Source of the DNA: Ruminococcus sp.
GTDB lineage: Bacteria > Bacillota > Clostridia > Oscillospirales > Ruminococcaceae
NCBI GenBank assembly: GCA_021201755.1
Contig: JAJQEI010000036.1
Coordinates: 1 to 56,975 of the forward strand
Reading direction: 5' to 3'
DNA length: 56,975 bases
Each line of letters begins with the position of its first letter. The stretch's first letter is position 1. The notes under the pieces were generated by a model. It worked only from the letters and a program-made list of their open reading frames with translations. It ran no database searches and was not told the DNA's origin. The translations under genes were made by a program, and so were the position numbers. Below, one piece after another: positions 1 to 7,508 of this stretch.

Positions 1-15
1 TTTCTTTTTCTTCAT
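1..15 (-). CDS. Start of a gene leaving the window
   Basis: On the minus strand an ATG at 15-13 is followed by four Lys codons (MKKKK), after which the window ends. An AGGATGG ribosome-site-like sequence lies just upstream, and a promoter-like element lies about 120 bases further up (138-170). A run of lysines after Met is typical of a signal peptide, but only five codons are visible and nothing can be said of function. Confidence 0.35.
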
Positions 16-137
16 GTAACATCCATCCTAGGAGTCTAAAAATAAGTCGTAAATTTTGTCTCAAAAGCGATGTAAAAAACCTGAGCCTCCTTTTTCTATG
101 CATCATGGTGTAAGGTTGTTCTTTTTTTACTGTCTTT

Positions 138-170
138 ATTATACCACAAGGGGGGAGGGAGAAATGTCAA
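138..170 (-). promoter_or_regulatory. Promoter-like element with C-run in an over-long spacer
   Basis: Read on the minus strand, TTGACA (170-165) and TATAAT (143-138) are both perfect but separated by 21 bases instead of 17. The spacer holds a run of six C (150-155 on the plus strand as G) followed after one base by three more. It would drive the partial gene at 15-1 with a leader of about 115 bases. Strength at this spacing is uncertain. Confidence 0.5.
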
Positions 171-246
171 GCGTAAATTACAAATCTTGTTAAATTTGCA
201 CATAAAAATAAAGAAATCTTGTTTACTTTTAACAACACTTTTTCAC

Positions 247-1302
247 TTATAGCATCAAAATCAGCATATACACCAAAAAGAATAGCATAGATGCAGCGTA
301 TTCTATGCCAATCATCGCCAGAATGAACCAGCCGTTTGTGCCGCCTTTCAGTCGAATGAAGTTTTGCTGTGGCTGTGGGTCGGGTATGGCAAGACGAATT
401 TTTTTCACACGCCGCAGGACAAATCGATAATAGATATGATTTCCCAACAGTCCGAAAATGATGGAGAGGCAGAAGCTGAGATAGCTGCTGATGACGGACA
501 GATTGTACAGGATGGAGTAGGCTTGTTCCGAACGTTCTAACAGGGTTTCCAGCGTGGCGGTGAATTCCGGCGCAGTGTCCTGGAAGGAACTAATGATATC
601 CGGCAAATAGGCTTGCAGCATCAGAGCCGTATCTGGAATAGAGATTAACGCCATAATTAAGGTCACGATAATTGCCAGAGGCCACATTTTTCGATATGCC
701 AAATAGAGCTGCGGAAAAAAGAAGCTTGGAAAATTAAAAGAGATATGATGCCCCTCACGGAATCGCAGGAACTTCGGGATATAGTATATCGTATTTGTTT
801 TGACAAATCGGGTCATATCGCCGAGTTTTTCTCCTTCAACGTCAAGGTCTTGATCCTTCTCTATGGGGAATTCATCGAGACCCATCTGCTGTGCCGCCTC
901 CTGCATACGTTCCCGAAAGGACGGTGTGCTGGAATGCGTTGGAGCGTCGGGAGAATGTTCTGGCTTCGGGTCATTGGAAACGCTTGACCACGAGGGCTGC
1001 TGCAGTGTATCTGTCGTCAGAACGGCACCGCAGTTTTTACAGGTTAATGCCTCCTGTGTATTTTCTGTTCCACAGTTCATACAAATGCGTGGGAGTGTTC
1101 TGTCCGCCACTTCTTTTTTGTCGGGACTTTGATAAGCTCCGCCGGATTCGTGGAGCGGTATATTTAGGCAAACGCCGTGTTCTTTCCAACAGGCACGGTG
1201 ATAAGGCGTGCCGCAATCGGGGCAGACGATAATATCGTCATTTTCTTGTAATGGGTTATGGCAGGCGAAGCAAGGGTCGCCAATGTGTCTTGCCTTTGGC
1301 AT
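247..1302 (-). CDS. Zinc-ribbon / RING-like membrane protein
   Basis: A 351-residue protein of unknown role. The N-terminus has a prokaryotic RING-like double zinc site (residues about 12-46: CFACHNPL, CPDCGTPYH, CWKEHGVC). A CxxC...CxxC zinc ribbon follows at about 73-92 (CMNCGTEN, CKNCGAVL). After a Pro/Ser-rich linker (about 95-135) the C-terminal half is hydrophobic, with about four membrane segments beginning near FPSFFFPQLYLAYRKMW, resembling DUF2628-type membrane domains. The zinc domains would face the cytoplasm. The start is set by AAGGAGG at 1311-1317, and the gene has its own promoter at 1350-1378. It is divergent from the spoIIA operon and probably monocistronic. No catalytic residue is evident. 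Confidence 0.75.
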   Translation of the reverse strand: MPKARHIGDPCFACHNPLQENDDIIVCPDCGTPYHRACWKEHGVCLNIPLHESGGAYQSPDKKEVADRTLPRICMNCGTENTQEALTCKNCGAVLTTDTLQQPSWSSVSNDPKPEHSPDAPTHSSTPSFRERMQEAAQQMGLDEFPIEKDQDLDVEGEKLGDMTRFVKTNTIYYIPKFLRFREGHHISFNFPSFFFPQLYLAYRKMWPLAIIVTLIMALISIPDTALMLQAYLPDIISSFQDTAPEFTATLETLLERSEQAYSILYNLSVISSYLSFCLSIIFGLLGNHIYYRFVLRRVKKIRLAIPDPQPQQNFIRLKGGTNGWFILAMIGIEYAASMLFFLVYMLILML

Positions 1303-1349
1303 AGAGTGAGCCTCCTTTAGAGAAAATTGGAATTGTAATTTTTAATATT

Positions 1350-1378
1350 ATCATACCACAAAACGGAGATTTTGTCAA
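1350..1378 (-). promoter_or_regulatory. Promoter of the zinc-ribbon membrane protein
   Basis: Minus strand: TTGACA (1378-1373), 17-base spacer, TATGAT (1355-1350), about 40 bases upstream of the AAGGAGG ribosome site. Confidence 0.7.
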
Positions 1379-1507
1379 CTAGAGGATTTTTTTGCGGGAT
1401 TTCGGTACATCGATTCCAATACGAGTCCAGTACGAGATTCGACAAAATTTGTGTAGACAATCGTGTATAATAGAAGAAAATCAATTTCACTGGAAAGGAT
1501 GTTTTTT

Positions 1508-1843
1508 ATGGCAGTTCAGCTGCAAACCTAATCAGATTCCCTTATCGCCACACTTCTCGGCGAAATAGACCACCACTGTTCAGGTCTTTTGCGTTTAGAA
1601 ATTGACCAACAGATCGAATTGACACAGCCGCAAACGCTGATACTCGATTTTTCTCACGTCACCTTTATGGACAGCTCCGGCATTGGTTTGATTATGGGCA
1701 GACATCGTGTGATGGATGCCATCGGCGGCGAGCTGGTGATTCGCAATCCGCCGCCGCATATTTGCCGTGTCATGCGGATTTCTGGCATGGAGCGAATTGC
1801 GCAAATTCAAAATCAGAAGCCGGAAAAGAAGGACTTATTATGA
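1508..1843 (+). pseudogene. spoIIAA: SpoIIAA anti-anti-sigma factor, nonsense codon 8
   Basis: STAS-domain anti-sigma-F antagonist, first gene of the spoIIA operon. Translation from the ATG at 1508 (AAAGGATG ribosome site) gives MAVQLQT, then TAA at 1529-1531, and then in the same frame the rest of a normal SpoIIAA. That includes the GEIDHH motif and the phosphoserine loop DSSGIGLIMGR (about residues 57-67). Without the stop the product would be 111 residues, the usual family length. CAA to TAA would explain the lesion. In-frame TTG or ATG codons downstream could allow reinitiation, but those products would lack the first strand. The end overlaps spoIIAB by ATGA. Function is probably lost, which would leave SpoIIAB without its antagonist. 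Confidence 0.85.
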
Positions 1844-2295
1844 ATGTCATCAACACGGTGAAGCTAACTTTCCCCGGTATCTCTGAAAATGAACGTACTG
1901 CGAGGGCGGTGGTGTCTGCTTTTTTGGTACAGTTGGATCCTACGGTAGAAGAACTGGTGGATATTCGTACTGCCGTTTCTGAAGCGGTTACCAATGCGAT
2001 TGTACACGGCTATCGAGACACCACAGGAGATGTGGAGTTACATATCAAGCTATTGTCAAATCGAGAAATTTATTTGCGCATTAAGGACAAGGGATGTGGC
2101 ATGGAAAATGTGAAACAAGCCATGCAGCCGTTTTATACCACTGCACCGGAAGAAGAACGAGCTGGACTTGGTTTTGCGGTGATGGAGAGCTTTATGGACA
2201 AGCTGCACGTGAAAAGCAGACTGGGACACGGCACAACGGTGATTATGCGGAAAAAGTTAAAGGATTTGGGGAAAGATTCATGTCCGGAAAATTAG
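1840..2295 (+). CDS. spoIIAB: SpoIIAB anti-sigma-F kinase
   Basis: Serine kinase and anti-sigma factor of the forespore sigma F (family knowledge): it holds SigF and phosphorylates SpoIIAA. The 151-residue product is a GHKL-type ATPase of full length. The N box is ...AVSEAVTNAIVHGY (about 44-57), the G1 box is KDKGCGM (about 82-88), and the G2-type GLGFAVMESF lies at about 111-120. The ATG at 1840 overlaps the spoIIAA stop (ATGA), so translation is coupled, and its end overlaps the sigF start by 16 bases. The reading frame appears intact even though both partners, spoIIAA and sigF, are damaged. Confidence 0.92.
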   Translation: MNVINTVKLTFPGISENERTARAVVSAFLVQLDPTVEELVDIRTAVSEAVTNAIVHGYRDTTGDVELHIKLLSNREIYLRIKDKGCGMENVKQAMQPFYTTAPEEERAGLGFAVMESFMDKLHVKSRLGHGTTVIMRKKLKDLGKDSCPEN

Positions 2296-2963
2296 AAGCA
2301 TCGAAAGCGGTGCTGTGTGCGGAGGATCATTTGGGATTGGTACATCTGTGTGCCAATCGGTTTCGCAATCGTGGAATCGGTTATGAAGAACTATATTCCG
2401 CAGGCTGCTATGGATTGGTCAAGGCTGTGAAAGCCTTTGACCAAAGTCGGGGCGTGCAGTTTTCAACTTATGCCGTGCCGGTGATTTTGGGGGAAATCAA
2501 GCGTCTGTTTCGAGACGGCGGTATCATACATATGAGTCGTAGTTTGCGAGAACGTGCAATGCAGCTGCAAAAGCTGCGAGAGCAGATGGAACAGCAGATG
2601 GGAAGAAGTCCGACGCTATCGGAATTGAGTCGGGAAAGCGGTGAAACGCCGGAGGATGTTGCCGAGCTGTTTGGTGTTATGCAAACGCCCTTATCTTTGA
2701 ACTACAGTGATGAGGAGGGAAATGACGGACAGATAGAAATTCCGGTGGAGGCGGAGGACGGAAAGATTGGGGATATTTTGTCCTTGCGACAGGGAATGAA
2801 AATGTTGCCGGAAAAAGACCGTAAGCTGTTGGAATTGCGGTATTTTCGAGAAATGACCCAGACAGAAACAGCACGGATTTTGGGAATGACGCAAGTGCAG
2901 GTGTCAAGGCGGGAGAAGAAACTGCTTTTGCTGCCGGATAGCTGCCAAACGCCATGCCGATGA
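2280..2963 (+). CDS. sigF: Sporulation sigma factor F, C-terminus replaced
   Basis: Sigma-70 family factor of the forespore compartment, third gene of spoIIA. The start ATG at 2280 follows GGGGAAAG and overlaps spoIIAB. Region 2 is visible (EELYSAGCYGLVKAVKAFD, then FSTYAVPVILGEIKR), then region 3 (MSRSLRERAMQLQK) and the region 4 helix-turn-helix (MTQTETARILGMTQVQVSRR). Normal SigF proteins continue beyond VSRREKKLL with about eight more residues. Here the last 10 or so residues (LLPDSCQTPCR) are read from the antisense strand of the convergent macB-like permease, starting near 2925. The total of 227 residues is a little short for the family. The DNA-recognition helix remains, so activity is possible but doubtful. 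Confidence 0.85.
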   Translation: MSGKLEASKAVLCAEDHLGLVHLCANRFRNRGIGYEELYSAGCYGLVKAVKAFDQSRGVQFSTYAVPVILGEIKRLFRDGGIIHMSRSLRERAMQLQKLREQMEQQMGRSPTLSELSRESGETPEDVAELFGVMQTPLSLNYSDEEGNDGQIEIPVEAEDGKIGDILSLRQGMKMLPEKDRKLLELRYFREMTQTETARILGMTQVQVSRREKKLLLLPDSCQTPCR

Positions 2964-4044
2964 CGGCGCAAAATAGGATAGCTGCCACTGCGACAGACCA
3001 GTTCATGGCAATGCTCGTGGCGGCAATGATATTATAAATGCGTATGCCGACGATGGAGAGTAAAAGTCCAATTAAGCCGCCGAGAACGGACAAATTGCAC
3101 GCCTCACAGAGGAACTGGAGCATGATATGTTTCCGTTTAGCACCGATGGCTTTTCGGATACCGATTTCTCTGGTACGTTCTGATACGGATACCATCATGA
3201 TATTCATAATCCCGATACCGCCGACAACCAGTGAAATTGCTGCAATGCCTGCGAGGAGCAGTGACATCGTATTGGTGACATCGTCCATGGTGTCAAGTAC
3301 ATCCGAGCTGTTGCTGACGGTGTAGGCATCTTCATCACGGGTAGCTTGCAATAAAAAAGTACTGATTGAATTGACGGCAGAGTTTACCATATTGTCATTT
3401 GTCGCTTTCACATAAAAGCTGCTGACGCTGCTTTGCCCACTGACACGGGCAGCCGTGGAGTATGGAATGATAATGCTGCTGTCGTCTGAACCTGCGAGGC
3501 TGCTGCCCTGTTCCTAAATCACGCCCACGACTTTATAGATTTTGTCGCCGATGGTGATGGTACCGCCTACAGCGTCCCAAGTGCCGAATAAATCCTCTGC
3601 AACATCTGTTCTAATGACAGCAACATTTGTTGTCCATTCTTCATCCGATTCTGCCAAAATTCTGCCGCTTTGTACCGTTTTATCCTGTACTTCAAAATAA
3701 GATGCCGTTGTGCCAATGATGGAATAAGAGCCGGATTCTGTCCCTTTGGTGACGGTTTCGTTCAACGAAATCACCGGAGCGACACTAGAAATCGAGCGGT
3801 AACTGGTCAAGTCTTCCACGTCTTCCGCAGAAAGCGTCACATCTTCATCTGAGATGGTTGCCGTGATAAGCGACGAACCCATACTAGAGATGCTGTCTGT
3901 AATGCCGCTTGTAGCACCTTCTGTAATGGATACTAGAATGATCACTACCATTACGCCGATGATAATGCCGAGCATTGTCAAAAAGGAACGCATTTTGTTA
4001 TTATAAATTGCTTTCAGAGAAAGCTTGATGATTTTCCAAGTCAT
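2923..4044 (-). pseudogene. MacB-like ABC export permease, nonsense and missing C-end
   Basis: FtsX/MacB-type permease of a tripartite-like exporter. From the ATG at 4044 the product has the usual first membrane helix (FLTMLGIIIGVMVVIILVSI) and extracellular MacB core. It then meets TAG at 3514-3516 after KVVGVI. The frame stays open beyond it (EQGSSLAGSDD...) through the three C-terminal helices, with GGIGIMNIMMVSVSERTREI and GMAFGSYPAAKA. Homology stops at about 2923, where the sigF coding strand begins. The usual final residues (a PxEALR-type tail) are missing, and the frame continues antisense inside sigF to 2677. Two separate lesions make a working permease unlikely. The ATG overlaps the ATPase stop by four bases. 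Confidence 0.85.
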
Positions 4045-4721
4045 ATGGCTTCCTCCTTTTTTTCACTGATTCTGCCGTCGCTAACATACACTTTTCGCTG
4101 TGCCTGATTTGCGACAGAAATGTCATGGGTGATGAGGACAATGGTGTTGCCCTGTTTCCACAAATCTTGAATAATGCCCATGATTTCCGTGCCGGAGGTG
4201 GAGTCGAGGTTTCCCGTTGGTTCGTCCGCCAAAATAATTGACGATTCTGCTGCCAAGACTCTGGCGATTGCCACACGTTGTTGTTGACCGCCGGAAAGCT
4301 GAGAGGGTTTGTGTCCCATGCGGTCTTTTAATCCCACTTGTTCTAAGGTGTGTTCCACCCGTTCACGCCGTTCTGATTTCGAAATTTTGTGATATAAAAA
4401 TGGCATTTCCACATTTTCGTAGGCAGTCAAATCAGAAAGCAAATTGAATTGCTGGAAAATAAATCCGATTTTTGTTCCACGAATATCACTTAATTCGTCC
4501 TCCGTGCAGTTGTCTACATAGGAACCATCTAAAATATAGTCGCCGCTGTCTGGCACATCCAAACAGCCGATGATGTTCATCAGCGTCGACTTTCCGCTTC
4601 CGGATGGACCGACAATGGATACAAATTCGTGAGGCTTTACATGAAGGCTAACATCCTTGAGTACCGGCACATCTACTTCACCCATGGCATAGGATTTATA
4701 AATATGACGTAATTTTATCAT
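4041..4721 (-). CDS. MacB-like ABC transporter ATPase
   Basis: Nucleotide-binding subunit (226 residues) of a MacAB/LolD-type exporter. Walker A GPSGSGKST (about 39-47), signature LSGGQQQRVAIAR (about 142-154), Walker B IILADEPTGNLD and switch His in LITHD are all intact. It lies 15 bases downstream of the adaptor gene and overlaps the permease start by ATGA, so adaptor, ATPase and permease form one minus-strand operon. Substrates of this family include peptides, macrolides and lipoproteins; nothing here tells which. The ATPase is intact while its permease is broken, so it may be left over or may serve another permease. Confidence 0.9.
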   Translation of the reverse strand: MIKLRHIYKSYAMGEVDVPVLKDVSLHVKPHEFVSIVGPSGSGKSTLMNIIGCLDVPDSGDYILDGSYVDNCTEDELSDIRGTKIGFIFQQFNLLSDLTAYENVEMPFLYHKISKSERRERVEHTLEQVGLKDRMGHKPSQLSGGQQQRVAIARVLAAESSIILADEPTGNLDSTSGTEIMGIIQDLWKQGNTIVLITHDISVANQAQRKVYVSDGRISEKKEEAI

Positions 4722-4736
4722 ATGGATGCACCTGCC

Positions 4737-6533
4737 TTATTGTTCGCCCATTTGGGGCATATTGCTAAAGTCCATGTTGCTGAAATCCATATCGCCGAAG
4801 TCCATGCCACCGCCTCCGCCGCCAAATCCGCCGCCAAAGCCGGAGTCGTCGTCGTCATCTGAAGTGGTTGCTGTGGTGGTAACTTCAGACATAATAATCA
4901 AATCGCCCTCTGCCAGTTCGTCGCTTTCAATCATAATATAGCTGTCGTCAGACATATCGGTGGTAACGGTTACCTGCGTCAGGTCGTCTAAGTCCAGCTC
5001 GTCCTCGTCGTATTCTGTGCCCTCTTCATAGTCAATGGTGACGGTCAGCTGATAAGCTGTTGTACTGCCATTACTAGATCCATTATAGGATAAATTTGTT
5101 ACCTCGCCGGTATATTCCCCGTCTACGGCATCTACCGTTACCGTTGCCTCTTGTCCAATTGCCACATTGGCAATTTCTGTTTCGTCTACCGACAGGCTAA
5201 CGGTAAAGCCGGTTTCCGTACCCAATACAATAGCGATTTCACCGCCTGCTTCTAAGCTGTCTCCTTCAGCGACAGGCAGTTCTGTTACCAGTCCGTCACA
5301 AGGTGCCGTGATTTCCACTTCCTCTTCTTCTGTCTCCTCTGACATTTCCATCGTGGTTTCATCTATCACAGACGTCGAGACCGTTTGCGTGACAACTGCG
5401 ATAACATCGCCCTCTTTGACCGTATCGCCGACAGCGACATTGACTTCATCTACAGTGCATGGATTTTCTGTACTTAAAACTTCATTTGTCACCGGCGTCA
5501 GTGTACCGCTGCCGCTGATGGTAGAGTCTACGTCACCATAAGTGATGGCTTCTGCATAATAAGTCGTCACGATTTCTGCACTGACGTTATTGCGCAGCGA
5601 ATACCGCCACAAGCCAAATCCACCTGCCGCCACAATGATACAGATGACTGCAATCGTGATAATCCGCTTCCGAATTTTCACTACCCGTTTTTTCTGAGAT
5701 ACACCTTGTCTGCTCATAGGTCTTGGTTCCTTTCTCGTCGTATGTTGATTAGTGGCTGACTGATTTGCTGTTGATTTTACAGCCGGTTTTTTTGTGCTTG
5801 TGCTGCTGTTTCCTTTTGCACTTTTAGAAGCAGACTTTGCCGTTGCTGCTGTTGCTTTTGATGCCGAAGCTGACTTCATCGCTTCCGACGGTGTCGCACG
5901 TTCTGGTTCGTCTATTTCTTCTGCTTGGGACAGTTCATGTTCCAAGGATTCGTATACAAAGTCCGGCACTTCTATGCCGGCGAGACCGCTGCCATCTGTA
6001 CTCCGAAATTTTGTGGACAGTCCAATGACTTCCGTGCTGTTTTTTCGCCGAGCCTTGGCGTGTTCCATTACCTGCGACGAAGCATCCTGTACCAGTTCCT
6101 TGACTCTGCCTGCACTCAGATGCATTTGCACTGCCAGCTTCGCCGTACTCAATCCGCCGAATGTGTAGAGTAAGTAAGGCGTCCGTTTCTCCTCGTCGAT
6201 TTTTTCAAAAGCGTCCGTGAAAATGCGGTATCCTGCGTGAACCTGCGGTGGCGGACAGTCAGAAAAATTATCGTCCGGTTTTACGCCTTTGTGGTATTGA
6301 TAATAAATCTCTGTGGCGAGCAGTTCAAGGAAGCCCTCCTTCGGTGTGTTCTTCGTCTGTGCCAGACGATTCAAAGTCTTTACCCATGCAGTGATGAGCA
6401 GTGGCGCAGCAGTTTCCGTATCCTGCGTCAGGTGATAACATAGAAACCACCCACGGTGCAGAAAATCTCGCTGCAATCGTTCCAACTGTTTGGGATTTCC
6501 CTTTTTAATCCGTTTCAGTTCTTCTGTATCCAT
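4737..6533 (-). CDS. Sigma-like domain fused to HlyD/MacA-type adaptor
   Basis: A 598-residue protein with an unusual layout. Residues 1 to about 165 look like a shortened ECF sigma factor. A region-2-like helix bundle (FLHRGWFLCYHLTQDTETAA) is followed by a region-4-like helix-turn-helix (FGGLSTAKLAVQMHLSAGRV). A charged Ala/Ser/Lys/Thr linker runs to about 280, then one membrane helix follows a basic stretch (about 284-311). The extracellular part is an RND/MacA membrane-fusion protein with biotinyl-lipoyl halves (VDEVNVAVGDTVKEGDVIAV and GLVTELPVAEGDSLEAGGE) and beta-barrel strands. The C-terminus is acidic and Gly-rich with repeated MDF motifs. The ATG at 6533 follows GGAGAG. It is the first gene of the exporter operon. 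The sigma-like part lacks an obvious second sigma gene nearby; sensing or self-regulation is inference. Confidence 0.8.
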   Translation of the reverse strand: MDTEELKRIKKGNPKQLERLQRDFLHRGWFLCYHLTQDTETAAPLLITAWVKTLNRLAQTKNTPKEGFLELLATEIYYQYHKGVKPDDNFSDCPPPQVHAGYRIFTDAFEKIDEEKRTPYLLYTFGGLSTAKLAVQMHLSAGRVKELVQDASSQVMEHAKARRKNSTEVIGLSTKFRSTDGSGLAGIEVPDFVYESLEHELSQAEEIDEPERATPSEAMKSASASKATAATAKSASKSAKGNSSTSTKKPAVKSTANQSATNQHTTRKEPRPMSRQGVSQKKRVVKIRKRIITIAVICIIVAAGGFGLWRYSLRNNVSAEIVTTYYAEAITYGDVDSTISGSGTLTPVTNEVLSTENPCTVDEVNVAVGDTVKEGDVIAVVTQTVSTSVIDETTMEMSEETEEEEVEITAPCDGLVTELPVAEGDSLEAGGEIAIVLGTETGFTVSLSVDETEIANVAIGQEATVTVDAVDGEYTGEVTNLSYNGSSNGSTTAYQLTVTIDYEEGTEYDEDELDLDDLTQVTVTTDMSDDSYIMIESDELAEGDLIIMSEVTTTATTSDDDDDSGFGGGFGGGGGGMDFGDMDFSNMDFSNMPQMGEQ

Positions 6534-6730
6534 TGCAATCTCTCCATTTCACAAATCAAATTTTATGACATGACATTTAGGGGACGTTCTCAGTATAATC
6601 GGTAATGCTTAAATTTCCCTAAAAAAAAGCTGTGACAGTAAACTGAAAAATGTTTTCACGAAAAGCACATCGTTTTATCATTAGAAAGCAAACGGGAAGG
6701 CTGCTGCCGTGAAAAAATTTCAATTCCCTC

Positions 6731-6759
6731 TTGACAAGAAGAATCGTTTGGAGTATAAT
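6731..6759 (+). promoter_or_regulatory. Promoter of antisense RNA, module 1
   Basis: TTGACA (6731-6736), 17-base spacer, TATAAT (6754-6759), directed toward the 3' end of the convergent small toxin gene. Confidence 0.8.
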
Positions 6760-6765
6760 AAACAT

Positions 6766-6864
6766 AGAAAGAGCGCACCCATTAGACGGTCGCTCCCACG
6801 GAAGTAAATTACGTAAAGACATAATCGCTTAGGTTGGTAGCTATGGGCGATTATTTCTTTTTAT
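6766..6864 (+). ncRNA. Putative antisense antitoxin RNA, module 1
   Basis: A transcript of about 100 bases is predicted from the promoter at 6731-6759 to an intrinsic terminator made of ATAATCGC (6821-6828) pairing with GCGATTAT (6847-6854) and followed by TTCTTTTT. It begins with an inverted repeat (GAGCG 6771-6775 and CGCTC 6791-6795) that on the other strand is followed by T-rich sequence and probably ends the toxin mRNA. The two transcripts would overlap over the toxin 3' untranslated region and stop codon. That geometry is like TxpA/RatA and BsrG/SR4 type I systems. Confidence 0.6.
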
Positions 6865-6955
6865 GGTTATAGTAAATTGTTACAAGGAGAAGTGCAAATG
6901 AAACGCAGAATTTTGCGATTTCAAGCAAGTCGCCAAATGTAATAAAATTTTCCAT
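6851..6955 (-). CDS. Small membrane peptide, type I toxin-like, copy 1
   Basis: A 34-residue peptide starting MENFITFGDLLEIAKF, with one hydrophobic helix (about residues 15-28) and a KKK tail. It is preceded by a GAGGTGAG ribosome site five bases before the ATG. Size, helix and basic end match the putative holin-like toxin family (PF16935 type). The mRNA leader from the promoter at 7056-7084 starts with a GTGCC-GAAA-GGCAC stem loop and contains CTCT/AGAG pairing around the ribosome site (6965-6981), which would limit translation. An antisense RNA overlaps its 3' end. Role as a toxin is inference from family and layout. Confidence 0.75.
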   Translation of the reverse strand: MENFITFGDLLEIAKFCVSFALLLVTIYYNHKKK

Positions 6956-7055
6956 AAGTCTCACCTCTCATCATCATAGAGATGCGTGGGAGACTAGAAA
7001 TGACCGCCTACCGTTTTGTGGTATGCTCTAAAGTGTGCCTTTCGGCACGATTCCT

Positions 7056-7084
7056 ATTATATCATGGTCGGCAAAAGCTGTCAA
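7056..7084 (-). promoter_or_regulatory. Promoter of toxin copy 1
   Basis: Minus strand TTGACA (7084-7079), 17-base spacer, TATAAT (7061-7056). The predicted RNA 5' end falls at a GNRA-capped stem loop. Confidence 0.8.
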
Positions 7085-7105
7085 TGAAAAATTTTCAATT
7101 CCCTC

Positions 7106-7134
7106 TTGACAAGGAGAATCGTTTGGGGTATAAT
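7106..7134 (+). promoter_or_regulatory. Promoter of antisense RNA, module 2
   Basis: TTGACA (7106-7111), 17-base spacer, TATAAT (7129-7134); duplicate of the element at 6731-6759. Confidence 0.8.
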
Positions 7135-7140
7135 AAACAT

Positions 7141-7245
7141 AGAAAGAGCGCACCCGTTAGACGGTCGCTCCCACTTAAATAATTATATTGGATAAAAAAG
7201 AAATAATTACTTAAGTTTGCAGCTATGGGCGATTATTTCTTTTTG
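7141..7245 (+). ncRNA. Putative antisense antitoxin RNA, module 2
   Basis: Same plan as module 1. The terminator here uses GAAATAAT (7200-7207) pairing with ATTATTTC (7232-7239) before a T run. The 5' arm differs from copy 1, but pairing potential was kept by different bases. Such compensated change supports a real RNA hairpin. Confidence 0.6.
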
Positions 7246-7337
7246 TGGTTATAGTAAATTGTTACAAGGAGAAGTACAAATGAAACGCAGAATTTTGCGA
7301 TTTCAAGCAAGTCGCCAAATGTAATAAAATTTTCCAT
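7233..7337 (-). CDS. Small membrane peptide, type I toxin-like, copy 2
   Basis: 34 residues, differing from copy 1 only at residue 21 (Ala to Val). The GAGGTGAG ribosome site is conserved. The leader pairing around the ribosome site is weaker than in copy 1 because one base of the CTCT arm is changed (CTCC). It has its own promoter at 7438-7466. Confidence 0.75.
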   Translation of the reverse strand: MENFITFGDLLEIAKFCVSFVLLLVTIYYNHKKK

Positions 7338-7437
7338 AAGTCTCACCTCCCATCATCATAGAGATGCGTGGGAGATTAGAAATGACCGCCTGCCGTTTTG
7401 TGGTACGCTCTAAAGTGTGCCTTTCGGCACGATTCCT

Positions 7438-7466
7438 ATTATAGCACAGTCGGTAAAAGCTGTCAA
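7438..7466 (-). promoter_or_regulatory. Promoter of toxin copy 2
   Basis: Minus strand TTGACA (7466-7461), 17-base spacer, TATAAT (7443-7438). Confidence 0.8.
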
Positions 7467-7508
7467 GTTTTTGTGAAATTGTGTATGGTTTACAAAAAAG
7501 GAGTACCT

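Larger units (their letters stand above)
6711..7468. repeat. Tandem duplication of a toxin / antisense-RNA module
   Basis: Two direct repeats of about 375-380 bases (6711-7085 and 7086-7468) are nearly identical. Each holds a plus-strand promoter, an inverted repeat, a 34-codon minus-strand gene and its minus-strand promoter. The most diverged part is the stretch just after the inverted repeat (about 6796-6830 against 7171-7210). The high identity suggests a recent duplication by unequal recombination. Confidence 0.9.

Noticed and set aside
2677..2922. C-terminal part of the permease frame inside sigF as real protein
   Set aside because: Low-complexity Pro/Ser sequence antisense to sigF; permease similarity ends at 2923.
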